Positions 29,330-42,100 of a DNA stretch of 64,000 nucleotides are shown here, one piece after another (position 1 is the first letter of the stretch; every line of letters begins with the position of its first letter). A model generated the notes under the pieces. The model was not told the origin of the DNA. It did no database searches and was given only the letters and a program-made list of their open reading frames with translations. This stretch comes from Casuarina equisetifolia (Eukaryota > Streptophyta > Magnoliopsida > Fagales > Casuarinaceae): positions 25,607,583-25,671,582 of the forward strand of contig CM052359.1 in assembly GCA_028551475.1 (NCBI GenBank). The letters are read 5' to 3'. A program made the translations under genes and the position numbers.

Positions 29330-30625
29330 AGGGTCCATTGCAATTCTTTTGTACTGAAAGTGAGCATGTTTCACGTGTTGATATGTTTGTGGACAAATAT
29401 ACATGTTCCTGATAGCCTCATATCTCTGTACATCTCAGATCTCTAGTATACATCCCGTGTACTCGAGACTTCTCCTCAATCTTTCATGATTCCCTTTTAC
29501 TTATAAAAATCACGTGTGAATTTGATTTTTATTTAAACATTTTATGAAACATCATATCTACTGAGGATCTTCCTCACCTTTGGGCTTGACATTTGAGGGC
29601 AAGACTTTTAGGAAAGACCATTGATATATATTTTTCATGGGTCAAGGTTACAAATGCCCAAGTTGCTTAGTCTAAACTTAGGTTCTAGGTTTAATATCTT
29701 TTTTTTTTTTTAAAATACTACAGTGCACGCATCCAAACTCATGTACAATAAAGTATCGAACTCCAAGTAATTTTTATTAACTCACTACTGAGTTAGTTGA
29801 CTAAGTAATTTAGATTTAACACTTTAATTTGTGAATTGAGTACTTGCATATTGAAAAAAAGAAAAAAAAAAAAAGAAAAAAGAAAACCTTCTATTACACA
29901 AGCTTATTATTCAATGGAAGATATCTATTTTGCCATTCAAGAATTTATTTGTCTTTGCAGTTGTTAGTGTTAGGAAATGCCTAAAATATAATATAAAAGT
30001 TAACCCAAGTCGAAGAAATCAAATAGATATAACAAAAGTTGATAAATAAGGAGCTTTGAAAAAGGGTTGGTAAGGTTCGCCGGCAAATGCAAGTGGCTAG
30101 ACAGGGCAAGTTTTTATAACCTTAGAATGGGTATAATTATGGGATGTGTAATGCGGTCCACGTGCAAGAAGAGCAGTTGAAGTCACACGCAAAAATAGGC
30201 ACCTAGGTGTGTACAAAACAAGCTGATGCATGCGAGGCAGAAAGAGATTTGGCACATATGCACATGTCGAGCGAGAGGATCAACTTTGGCGATGGAGGAG
30301 CAATAATCAGCCAAAGCCCAAGATATGGCTTGCAAGTTCAAGACGTAGCACGATTTATTTCTTTTTTCTCAGTTTTGGCGTTCAAAGGTAAAGTAAGGGA
30401 GAGATTAAGTGTAGTCAAAGTCAAAAAGGTTTGAATCCCAAGCAGAGTTTGATTTTGGGTTTAATCAAATCAAGATGAATGAAAACCCCAAGAAAGAGAC
30501 GAGAATGAGCATTCCAAGGGGTCCTTGTAGCTTATCAGAGGATTCTAACTGAGATAGTAAGGGACAAACACAGACACGCATGAGGCATGCATTTTTATAA
30601 TATTGGACTAATGGAAGCCCGAATC

Positions 30626-30670
<45 letters not shown>

Positions 30671-32152
30671 CTTAGGCCTTTATTTTATATTTTGTCGGTA
30701 CCCATTATATGAAGGTAATACAATACAATTATTGAATATAATAATGGTAATGGTAATGGTAAAACTCAATAGCTTAGTTAAGGGACTTCTAATGTGAGAA
30801 GGGTTGGATACCTTGGAACCACAAAGTCCTGTTTGGAATGTGAATAAGACCCATGCACATGTAAAAATTGGAAAGTGCGGGTGATGAACATGGAGGGAGA
30901 AAAGGGAGCATGGGGTTGGACCCTTCTAAGCTTTAATAAAGTCTTGCTTTTCTTGGAATCTCTTCTTCGGTGGAGGGGAAGGGTTGGTGCATGGAGAAGG
31001 GTGCAGGCAGGCAGGCAGGCAGATGCAGAGAGAAAATGGCAATATTCACGTCTGCTAGCGGTATTCTTTCCAAGAAGGCACGGGTGCTCCGCTGATTTCT
31101 CCAATGCAATCCCAGTTCCCACTGGCTTTGTTTTGGCCTTTGAATATGGCCTTCCTCGGTTTCCATGCTACTTATGACCTTATGTGCGCTTTAAATTCTT
31201 CTGCCTTGCGTGACCATGTATTTTATTATGCTTAATTTATGACAATTCTGCTTTATATATTTTGAACTTGAGGGTGTTCTTTTGCTGTGATCTTTACCAT
31301 TGTTGTTGTATCTTTGAGTTTGGGTTATCTTCTTTAGCATGATCCTTCTTGTATACGATTCCTGTTATATTTCTCTGATTCCCACTTTCTTTAAGCCTTT
31401 TATAATGTAAACGGGATTCAGTCTCAGTCAAGTCTTTATACCAAAAGGAAAATGCACACAGGGAAATAATAAAGTGACCAAGGTTAAGCTAAAGTTTCTT
31501 CAGTCAATTGGTCAAAGAAACCGTAAAAAATTACCATAAAGCAATGCGAGAAACCAGTAGACAGCCGATGTGTTTGTACAGTGATACAGATATTTAGCAA
31601 TCTTTGGGAAGTTTTCCGGCAGAAGTGTTTCGATGGCCCAAGTTGGAATTTACAGAGTTGAGACGTTGCTCAGAAACAAATTGTAGTTTGTGGAAGTCTT
31701 GTAAAGAAAATAGACAAACCTCCACGTTTGTAAAGCCATGCACTTAAAAGTCGATCAGATATGCAAAGAAACATTGTACAAACAAAGAGGTAAACCCCCT
31801 TCTTTGTATTATCATTATGTTACTCAAAATTACAAAGCCTGGTGTTAATTGAACTTTTCCGAGGATCCATTCATAATCTGGAGTTCCCAAAATTAATAGC
31901 AAGTGACAAAGTAAGCAGTAACTTGCTATTTGCTGAACTTCAGCTGGATCCTAAATTGTAAAATTGCGTGCAGCAAGTTAGAACTAAAAAAGAGACAACA
32001 ATGAAAGGAGGCGATCTTCCTTGGGTCATTTAGTAAGGCATAGCAGGAAGAAAGGAGAATGAAAAATCAAAATTAGGAAATCAGTAGTGTGTACATTTTT
32101 TTTTTTTTTTCTCTAAACCCATTCCTCTTCCCATCCATTCTTCAACCCTTGT
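29330..32152. other. Convergent intergenic region between LCAT3 and BBM
   Basis: Holds the 3' flanks of LCAT3 (plus) and BBM (minus). 29700-29712 is a T run and 29855-29886 an A-rich tract. 30628-30666 is a (TC)n microsatellite of about 19 units. Frames at 30778-31177 exist on both strands but show no recognisable domain. Nothing else was identified. Confidence 0.5.
30628..30666. repeat. (TC)n microsatellite
   Basis: Nearly perfect run of about 19 TC units between gaatccca and ctctctta. Confidence 0.95.
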
Positions 32153-35100
32153 TTAGGCATCATTCCAAACTGTGAAAGTTGGAGCTCCATGGCAAACAGC
32201 CATGCTGTTTGACCTCGGTGCTAGTGTTGGAACAGCAGTTGGCACCCAATTATTGCACGTTGAGCCCTGATCATATGTGCTAGCCTTAGCCACACCCGCT
32301 GATGATTGTTGTGAAAGATAATACATGTTCCTCCCATGATATGCTCCTGTTGATGCATAGACGTTTTCATAACCAAGCCCCTTCACCTCGCTATCCCCGA
32401 AACCATGGTTTCCTTGATGTTGATTGCCATCACTGGCAATTACCGTGCTCATAGGGATCACATATCCTCCATTACTTCCATATCCAACTCCATTGCTGTC
32501 AGCACCTCCTTGACTGCCGTAAATGACAGAGTTGGATCCGGAGCTATGTTCCATTGAAGCCGAGTCCATGCCCATGAGGTTGTGTAGCACAGAATTTGGC
32601 TGAAAGAAATTGTGGGTACTTCCCAGTTGTAACTGATGAAGATCTTGAAAGCTGTGGGGGACATCAGAATCTTGTTCCTGCTTGCACCAAACCCTTTGCC
32701 CATATGGGTGCATGCTGTAAGGAGGAGCCTGTTGGAATGCAAGAGTAGGCCAGCCATGGTGTGCTCCACTGTAGCTGCTAATTCCATCGGTTAGCTGAGA
32801 ACTCAAGTTATCGTCAGTTCTTTGCCCATCCACGGTCATCTCAGCCTGCTCAACATCTTTCAGGCGCTTCGCAGCTCCACCAATGGGCAACGTGCTGCTC
32901 TCCAGTATGCTTTTGACGTCATATCTGCTCATGTCAAAATTTGTTACTGCATTCAGTCCTCGGAACTTGATGGCAGCAATGTCATAAGCCTCTGCAGCTT
33001 CCTCTTGCGTGCCTGCATTTAAGAAGCAAAAGTTACGAAGCTGAAATAAGAATGCCATAGGAAATCCATGGGGCTGTGCATGTCTTATGTTCACCAATAC
33101 TCGAGGTGAATGTTTTCAAAAACCATTCAACTAAACATGCAGAAAGACTTACTGAATGTTCCCAGGTAAAGGTCCTTATTGCCTGCAACCCTTCCGATCC
33201 TCGCTTGCCATCGTCCGTGCTGGTGGTGCCTGTCAAAAACCCAAACAACGAGCTGTATCAGAACATGCATATTAACCCTACATAATCAAAGTATTAAAGT
33301 AAATCAAGACAACTTTTTACCCGATATATTTCAAGCCCACGTTTCCCAGTCTAACGTATCATTTTATGTTCACAAAACTCCTTAATAGTTATCAAACTAG
33401 ACAACAAAGCCAGAAGGAAGTTCGCGTAGGAGATAAACAAGAACTGAGACATTATTCCATTATCTCCTTTGGTTAATTACCTTGTTACTCCTCTATAAAT
33501 GGAAGCTCCACGTGAAAACCCACTACTCTTCCTGCACCAAGAAAAAATGATGTCGTATTATTATTTCATAAATCGGTGATCGTGATACAGAGACCGATGC
33601 AGTAAACGTAGAGAGATGGAATTTCAGACGTACCTTCGCAAAGACGCAACATACTCTTGCCTGGTCATGTGCTTCATTTCTTCCAGCTCTTTTTCGTAGT
33701 TGCTAATCTGAATTTGGTACATTAAAAAATGAAAAGGAAGATCCAATATAAGCAAACATAGACCTAACAAATCGGTTGTGCATAATAAAGAGCCCTTCGT
33801 TTTGCCTTCTGAAAAAGGACAACATCCCCGTCAATGGGGATTCTTTGACGGAATGCAATAACATGTTCAAGGTGCATTTTATATAATACTCCATGCCGGT
33901 TTCCCATTATCTTATGTAAAGGTAGTGTTTGTCGATGACATTGCCTACATTGGCCACAGTTAGGCAACTCAAGCTCTAAAATATAGCCACTATGGAAAAA
34001 TAGCTTGGCAGTCACTTAAACTGCAAATCACTTTGTTTATTCCACAGAGAAAAAGGTGGAAACTTACTGGGAAATTGGTGGTTGTAGTGGTTCCCCAGTA
34101 TTTCAGTGCTGCTAGGTCGTAAGCTCTAGCGGCCTTTTCTTCTTTGTCATAACCTCCTTTAAAAAATAAAAACAAAAGGCCATTAGAAAAATGGTAGAGG
34201 GAACCCCAAAAAACAAAAACAAAAACAAAAAAACTCTTTTGAATTGTACTCTTCAGTGGGTTTTCGAGAAAAGTTAAAGGAAATGTATCAGAAAAAGGAA
34301 AAGAAGAAAGTGCAAGACTGAAGGTATAGGACAAGTCCTTTTAGACTTACCCAGATAAACTGCAAAAAGGTTGAGGAAGCCCAGCATCAACGTATGAGAA
34401 AACCACACATAAGAAGAACCAGAGTTAAAAGAACATTGTAGGTACTTTGTTAATCACAATAGGAAAGGTACACATTCCACCTCAGAGATGCAGCAATTTA
34501 TAGAAAAAATTTATGTCCCACCTTGCCTTCCCTTTCGAGTCTGTCCCTCTCTTCTGCAACTATTATCCCAAAGATGAGCCTCATATCTGCCCGTCCATCT
34601 GTGCCTGGAAGATCAAAACCCTTGAAGCAATCACAACACAAACAACTAAAATGTATAGTAAAGAAAGAAACAACCAAGAACCCCAGAAGGAGATATTTCG
34701 GAAGTGCAAGCATGCAAAAAAGAAAACCCACGAAGGAAATCTCATGGTTGTGTTAACACACCTCGTTACACCGCGGTAAATGGAGGTCCTCTGTCCGAAT
34801 GTATCAATGGATTTTCTCGGCGTTGCATCCATAGGAGCGGTTTGACTATCGAGGCCCGTTGTCGTCTTCGGCTGCTTATTATCCGATGAGGAGCTCTCTC
34901 CGCCACTTCCACCGGCGGTACTCACCGTAAGAAGTGGCAAAGGGGAGCTAGATTGTGATCCGGTGCTCATCGAAAGCGACAATGTTTGGGCACTTGTTAG
35001 GCTTCTATTGTTACCACCACTTGCACCACCGTCGTTCTTGTTATCCGTCTGGTGCGGTGGTGCCGGTTGGTTCCTCAACCAGGTTTTGATCATAGACAAA

Positions 35101-35944
35101 CCGATGGAGCTGTTGTTGTGGATGTTACCTCCACCGCCGCCTCCACCATCACCGTCAGCACCAGCACCACCTCCACTGTTGGACACGCCGTTGGCTGCCT
35201 CGGAGGGAAGCTGTAAGGAACAGTTATTGAACATGTAGTCGCTGGAGTTGTTATATGACGCGTTCTCGTGATGGCCTAAAGAGTGTCGGCCGAGGAAGTT
35301 CTCCAGCTTTGGCTGGTGTTGGTTTTCAAGGTTCTGGCTGCTGCATGAACTTCCCATTAACATAGAGAGGTCGGAGCTGTTCTTGTAGTTTCTACTCGAG
35401 TTCATCCCTACATCCTTCATATTCCAATCTGCAAAATCATAAAATCATTCAGAGAAAGAAAAACTAATATCCTTCTGATAATATTTTTCGTTTTGGTTCT
35501 TAGAAAATATGGAAAAAGAGTACAAAAAAAACTCCGACTGCCATATGATAAGGATGCTATTTCTAAGTATTTCCCCCTTTTTGTTTCTTTTCTTCTTTTT
35601 CCTTTTCACTGCTTTCAGAGAACCAAATAGATGATTAGGGTTTAGGACTTGAAGTTCTACTGGAAGCAGAAAAAATAAGAAAGGGTGTATGGCGGTACAA
35701 AACCTTGGGTTTGATTATTTCTATTGAATGCTTCAAGTATGCCAAAAGGGGGAGGAAGGTTAAGAGATGGAGCGGTGGAGTCAGCAGTGAGATCGAAGCA
35801 CTCGCCGGAGACATCAGTGCCGGAGATGTCGTCGGAGTTGAAGCCAAGGCGAGAGACTGCGTTTTGAGACTGATCTTGAACAGCAGGCTGTGATGGGAGT
35901 TCCTGAGGGGAAAGAGAGAAACCCAACCAGTTCATGGAAGCCAT
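32153..35944 (-). CDS. BBM: BABY BOOM / PLETHORA-type AP2 transcription factor, complete, 9 exons, 715 aa
   Basis: Nuclear double-AP2 factor of the AINTEGUMENTA-like group, which specifies embryo and root stem-cell identity. Exons on the minus strand: 35704-35944, 34762-35428, 34522-34604, 34351-34359, 34068-34153, 33634-33707, 33481-33531, 33153-33229, 32153-33012. They sum to 2148 nt in one frame. The N-terminus [23 protein letters not shown] (120-127) and the bbm-1 type motif [13 protein letters not shown] (190-202) point to BBM rather than ANT or AIL6. AP2 repeat 1 starts near residue 296 (SIYRGVTR), repeat 2 near 397; both keep the YRG and RAYD/EAYD elements. The C-terminus [10 protein letters not shown] is like Arabidopsis BBM. 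Exon 2 encodes Gly- and Ser-rich runs. The call as BBM/PLT4 rather than another PLETHORA member rests on remembered family sequences. Confidence 0.93.
34351..34359 (-). other. 9-nt micro-exon of BBM
   Basis: Minus strand reads gcag, then TTTATCTGG, then gtaag. With the flanking phases it encodes the VYLGG stretch of AP2 repeat 1. A 9-base exon at this point is a known hallmark of ANT/PLT-type genes and is easily missed by gene predictors. Confidence 0.93.
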
Positions 35945-36148
35945 GTATAGATGCTCTTTATGAAAAGGACTAATGGGTATCAAGGATGAGCAAAGAGATC
36001 GCCGTGAGAAACTAGTTCATGCATGAACTAGAAACCCAAAGCAGAGAAGAAGAAAGAGAGTGAATCCATCAAAGAAGAAAAGGACGAAGACGAAAGGTCA
36101 AAAAATCTGAGAAAATGAGAAATCCTTCCTTCCGAAGCAAAAATGAAG

Positions 36149-36158
36149 ATTTATATAA
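36149..36158 (-). promoter_or_regulatory. Putative TATA box of BBM
   Basis: The minus strand contains TTATATAAAT about 205 nt before the BBM ATG, next to a CT-rich stretch typical of a plant leader. This would give a 5' UTR of roughly 170-180 nt. It is a motif match only. Confidence 0.45.
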
Positions 36159-36159
36159 C

Positions 36160-39100
36160 CCTCTCTCTCCGTCTCCCTTGACCCAAATCCTAAATGGGGC
36201 ACCTCCTATTTAAGGGCACTTGGATTTTTAAACTCAAAACTTGGTGCAAGATAAATGAGAATACGACGAGCAAGGCTGCTAGAGGTGGGGTTTTCAAGTA
36301 ATATAATATGAACAGTTGTATAACTCTAGGAAGGAAATGAAGCGCCCATAACACTACAGAAGGAGATACTGATATACATCCATCCAACCTCTCCCATGCT
36401 GTGTCATTTGGGTTGATTACAACACCAAATCTCTCTCTCACAAAGTCCAAATGAATAAGAATTGTCTGCAAAAATAGTGAAAAGGTACACGAGGAGCAAT
36501 AAACTAGTTTTCAATTAGGCCTGTTGTCCTGCTGCAGGGACTTCTTTAAAGCCTTTTTCTGGGTCCTCAAACCAAAAATAGGCCGCCCAAGTTGAACTTA
36601 TCCTCATGCATTTGATAGTTTAGGATTAATAGGACTAGTAATGAGCCTAACACATGGATCATACCCCCTACAAGCATGTGCTTTCGTAATCTGAAAACAA
36701 GCTTGTCCTCTCCCCCACCCCCTTGGACTTCAAAGATACACCATATTTGTTTAAGGTATTAATCAAAGAGACAGATTTCTCTATCCTTGCTGTGAAACAC
36801 CTGTAGAAAAGGATCATATTTTATCTGACAAAGTAATGGCAAGAAACCCACACGCAGCCCCTCTCCACACCCATTTATCGATGCCCACTTGGACACCAGT
36901 CATTTCATGTCAGACAAATTATCAGACTCAGGATCCCTCCTTTGCATTTCATTGATCTCCTGTGCTTTCAGACACGCAGTCCCTGCCTACGACCAAGCAC
37001 CCATAACTTTCTCACATTCCATCCATCCATGTCATCTTATTTAAGTATTATCCCCTCGTCCTAATCATAAACTGCTCCCCCGCTACGAACGGGGGTCTCT
37101 CTCTCTCTCTCTCCCCAGTGTGCAGAAAACAATAATTCATGCATGACTGACACTTTTTAACAATAAAGAGAAATGCAGAGGATGGGAATCCTAAACCTGT
37201 TCTTACAAAAAGCGAAAAGAAAACTGAAATAAATATGGAGATGGGTTTGCACCTTGCACCCCTATAAGAAGACAATAACCCTTGTCTTCCGGGTCTTGGA
37301 GATTATTATTTCATTCTCAAGTTTTAATTTCGAGCGACAGATTGGAAGAAAATCTATGGATTCAAGTGGAATTTTCAGATATCCCATTCAGCGTTGACTG
37401 CTTCTTCCTCTTGAGAAACTCATCTGTGACCATACACTGTCTTCTGTACAATCATCCATTTGCGTTCTAAAATGATCATTTATTGAGAAAACCCTCAAGA
37501 AGGAGGCCTACACGCTTGAAGGACACAAAATAAACACGCATTTATATATAAATCAATATTAAAAATCATGACATTTTCTCTGGTACCAGATGGTATACAC
37601 TAGTATTCTCATATCCCGCCAACAAAAAGAGCCATAGCCAACCAATTTCTTACAGTCACTTTGTCTTCTTCTCATTGTAAGCCCCCGAGGATGTAGTGAG
37701 GAATAATTCTAATACGTCAAATCAGTCTATGCCAGAACATTTCAGGACCATAGTGTCACAAACAGTACCATGTACCTTTCATTGAGAAATCACTACTAGG
37801 AGCAACTAACGAGGAGATGTTTCACCATCATTAACTGTTGCAACACTAGTTTCTTAACTGCTAATGCAGTTAAGGCATACATTTTTCATATTTCCGATTT
37901 TGTTTCACCGTAACATTCTTTTATTACTCTAACCTCCCTCTTTCTTGGACTTTACTCAACACTATACCTTTCAAATTAAAGTATATGATAAGAAAAATGC
38001 TCTATTAGAGAGCCATTTTCCGTCCGAAAAGATTAAAAATAAAAATCTTGGGTTGAAAAAAAGAGTTTAAAAATATTTGTATATAGTATTTGTCCTTACT
38101 CTTGTGTTCATTGAATCCCTTAGTTAAGGATTGATTCATGGATTTGTTATGGGATATGAATTTCCTTGTCATAATTTGTGAGAATATTTACATTTATATT
38201 TCTTACTCAAGATCCATAAAATATTTTTAGCAAACGTAAGACCTCCTCTTTTGTGGTAATCAAGTTACCATCCTATGATCATACAATATTCCTACTAAGA
38301 AATGATATCTCTTGATTTGTTTCGGTATTTTTGTTGTCATATCCTAAAAAAACATGATAAACATCTCTTAGGGCTACCAAGTCACAATCATTAACCATCT
38401 TTGTCAAACACCATTAACGGCTACCATACATCTTCCATCATCTTTCAGTATTACGACCAACATGTTTGCCTTTTCCCAGCACCACCATTGACCACCAGAC
38501 GTTGTTCACCATGTTTGGTTGAATGAAGGCTTGCTTTCTATCGGCCACCAACTCCAACAGATGGAAAACATGTAGGAAGCCATACAACTAAACAAAGACA
38601 TATCCCAGTAAAATTTACCCTTACAATATTCCTATTCTAAGATGGTTCCTAGAGTAGTCTCTAATTGAAACTACAAAAAGGCCTAAGAGATGCTACTTTG
38701 GTTTAAGAACTTCACCTAACAAAGTATAAGACCTTTCCAACCAATGGTTCTGTTGGAAAGACGTAATCTTATAAAGAGTATTAAATTTGGTCACGAACAA
38801 AAAAATCTCACGAAGGATAAAACATAGATTTTGTGATTTTTCCTAGAAGATTTTGGTTTTTTTTTTTCCTTTTCAAATAGGGGAAAAAAAATAGAGCACA
38901 TAAGCTTGCATAACATGATCAAAAGGAATTCCTTCGTGGCTCATATTCATCTAACTCATAGTTTTCTCTCGACTTCTATGAATTTTTGAGAAATTATACT
39001 TCTTGCATAATAAAAGCCAATAGTTTATAAAAATGGAAAAAAGAAAAGATAATATATATCCTTAGATCTAAGTGAGTTCTTATAAAAACTATTCCTTAGG

Positions 39101-42100
39101 ATCTTCCATTCATTTCAAATAGTTAAAGTTAGGCTTAATCTAGAAAGGACAGCTTTATAAGTCTCCACTTACTCTATTGATTAGGCATAAGGCCACTTTT
39201 ACTCATACCTAACAATAATAGCGTCAACTGTGACATACCTTTCTCAGCCTTAAATTTCAAAGGGTCATTCACCAAGTTTTTTAATAACACGATCAAAATG
39301 AAGAGAAGTATCATTACCTATTTCATGTTTTGAACCTTTGCGTGAGCAATAATCCTCAACTTTATGATTTTTCTCCAAGCCCAAATATAATCATCAAAAG
39401 TTTTGAGCTCCCACAAACTCTCATTCTTGCTCAAGGAAGAATTGTAAGGCAACTATTATTCTCTGAAAGTATGCTAGAGATGTTTGAATATAAGCATTTT
39501 TTTAGTACTTTGATGTCATTGTTCTCTGGTTAGTCACATTTCTTGTCATTTTGGCTCCTATTCACTTAAGTCACATCCCTTTTTAGAAAGCTTAGGGATT
39601 TGTTTAATTTTATTATTCAATCTAGAAAAATACATAAAGAGGACGAGTAAACCTATGTGGCAAAGGAATAGTTTTGTCCAATTAAAGTATAGAACACATA
39701 TAGGTGAAATCTACAACCATACCACTTACCACTAGTAGTGATTAGTTCCACCAAATCTCTTATGGTCAAAGAAATTTGAATCTATAGGAAATAAAATGAG
39801 CTTCTAGATACCTCTAAAGGAAAATCTTAATATTGTACCATAATATAATCATCGTTTGATCTTTAGCTACATTTGTAAAGCTACACAGAAAGGTATTACA
39901 CTCTTCATGATTCAAGAAGACTTTGGACCTTTTTAAACCTACTGAGGCAACAATAACGAGTACTCTCTATTCCAATTTGGTATCAAGCCTGAACCATTTT
40001 TGGGTGGTAGGTCCTCGGGGCTCTGATGAAACTTCGGAATTCTTATTCCTATTTTACACAACTCTCTTCTACTCTACTTAAATTGTTAAACTCTTTGATT
40101 GTATATGTTTCTGAATGATTCAAATTCTTACGTAAGGGATCTCATCGAATCTATGATTGTAGCCTTTCCAACTTTTCTTTGGTCGTTTCCATGTTATTCA
40201 ACTTCGACGAGCCTGTTTTTATATCTTTAAGTTTGGGACATGGATCAATTTCGTACATCTTTCTCCCATATTGAATCAATCTTTCAAACTTTCGTTTCGC
40301 TACGACTGTTTTTCAACTTTTCACATAATCCTTTACTTTGCTATATGAAGTATAAAATCGATACATAGGCAAGCTTGAAAGTTAGATCCCTCATATTCTT
40401 CCTACTAAAGGCTAGACGAATAGGCTGGTAGCCCAAAGATCGTAAGATGTAAATGGCATCTTAAAATAATACATTTTAATGTGCTTGACTCTAAATAGGA
40501 TACTGATCAAGGATAGACACCTAGTTGACAACAGAAATTGTCTTGACAAGCCTATAAATAATTTCTTTCTAGTGCAGGGAGGTAGAACTCTATTCTATTA
40601 GACAAAACGTAGCCTCACACTTAAGTTGCAAATTATTCAATACAATACGAAAAATTTACGTACCAACGTTGTCCATTAAATTGTCCAATCAGACAACCAA
40701 CCTACTTTTTGACCGTGCTTGTAGTGGCATTAAAATCTCTTGTAATGTAGTATTATCTTTTAGTTTGGACCTTTTATCATTTTTAAGACAATGAAGGATC
40801 TTAAGGTTTTAAAAATTGAGGAAGTTATGTATGTATATATATAAAAGTAAGAGTATCTAATGGCTTGAGTTGTAACTTATTTTCGATTTTCTTGTTTTAT
40901 ATTTTTCCAAGCATTTTAAAGATGTGAAAACAAATAAAATAAAGAAACATTAAACATGCAAAAAGTAAGCCTCCGTTCATAGTGGCTTCGCCCTTAAAAT
41001 GTAAAGAATGAAAGTGATCACCCTTTCGCTAGAAGTAGAAGATGAGTCTTCTTTTTCTCCTTATGAGATGCACAAAGAAAACAAGACTTTACTTCATCTA
41101 TTTCTTGTTGTTGTCGACTTATACAAAGTAAATAGAGGTAAACTCATTATCAATGGTGGACAGTAAAATATTAGCTTTTGTGAGGGAAGATTCTCACGAT
41201 TGGAGAAATTATGGGTGTTAATGGAGTTCCACTCTATTTTCACTCCTATTACCATTTTTTTTTACTTCCAAAGTTGGATATCGAAAGTCTTTATCTGTGT
41301 AAACTTTTTTGTAATGTTTTTTAATTGAAGTATTTTGTCTTTTTTTTTTTGTTGCGAAAAGAGTGTTAGTGGTGAATGTTATATCTTACGAACTCATTTA
41401 AACTATTATTATCTTTAAAATAATTGATACTTAAAAAGAGAATTGGTTTGCAAGAAGTTATCAAACATATGACAATCTAGGATTCCTTGAACCGAAGAGC
41501 CCCTAATACATGTGAGGGACAAGAGTTTCCAATCCCTTGGCAAGCAGAAAAAGAAAAATCATGTAAGACCTTGGAATACTAAGCAACTAAGTACTATAAA
41601 CCCATGTTCTATGCAAATACGTACATACATCTAGATAAACTTTTATTATGCAAGGCCTCAGTAGCTCCGGATGGAGTGGTAACATGAATAGTTTAAAGGG
41701 GGGAGGTGGTGCGGAAAGTTGGAGAGAGATTCATCTCGAAGGGTGCAAAAACCAACTGTAAGTTTGACCGTCAAGAAAGGAATCAAAGACGGTAAAACAC
41801 ATGGCCTCTAACCCTTTTTCAAAATATAATTAATAACATTAAAAGCCTGCCCCCACTGTAAAAAATAAATGCTCTCGGTAATCCAATCAATAATCATGCC
41901 CAACCTTAGCCCCCTTCTTAGACAGAGAAACAACTGGAAATAATATTTTACTGAGGGAGAGAGAAAATGACTTTTGACCTACGCACCGTCTTTTAGGGTT
42001 GGCGATAAGACTAACCCTAGCTTTGAGTGTGAAATTCGTTTTCAAAGTTTTACTGCTTGCAATTACTCCGAGCACCGGCCGCTGTGCCCCTAACTTTCTG

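Noticed and set aside
30778..31177. Frames of 77-114 codons on both strands between LCAT3 and BBM
   Set aside because: No motif, overlapping on opposite strands, Gln/Arg-rich from a GCAG repeat.
34498..34889. Several frames across the BBM exon 2-3 region on the plus strand
   Set aside because: They lie antisense to the AP2 exons and have no start context or domain.
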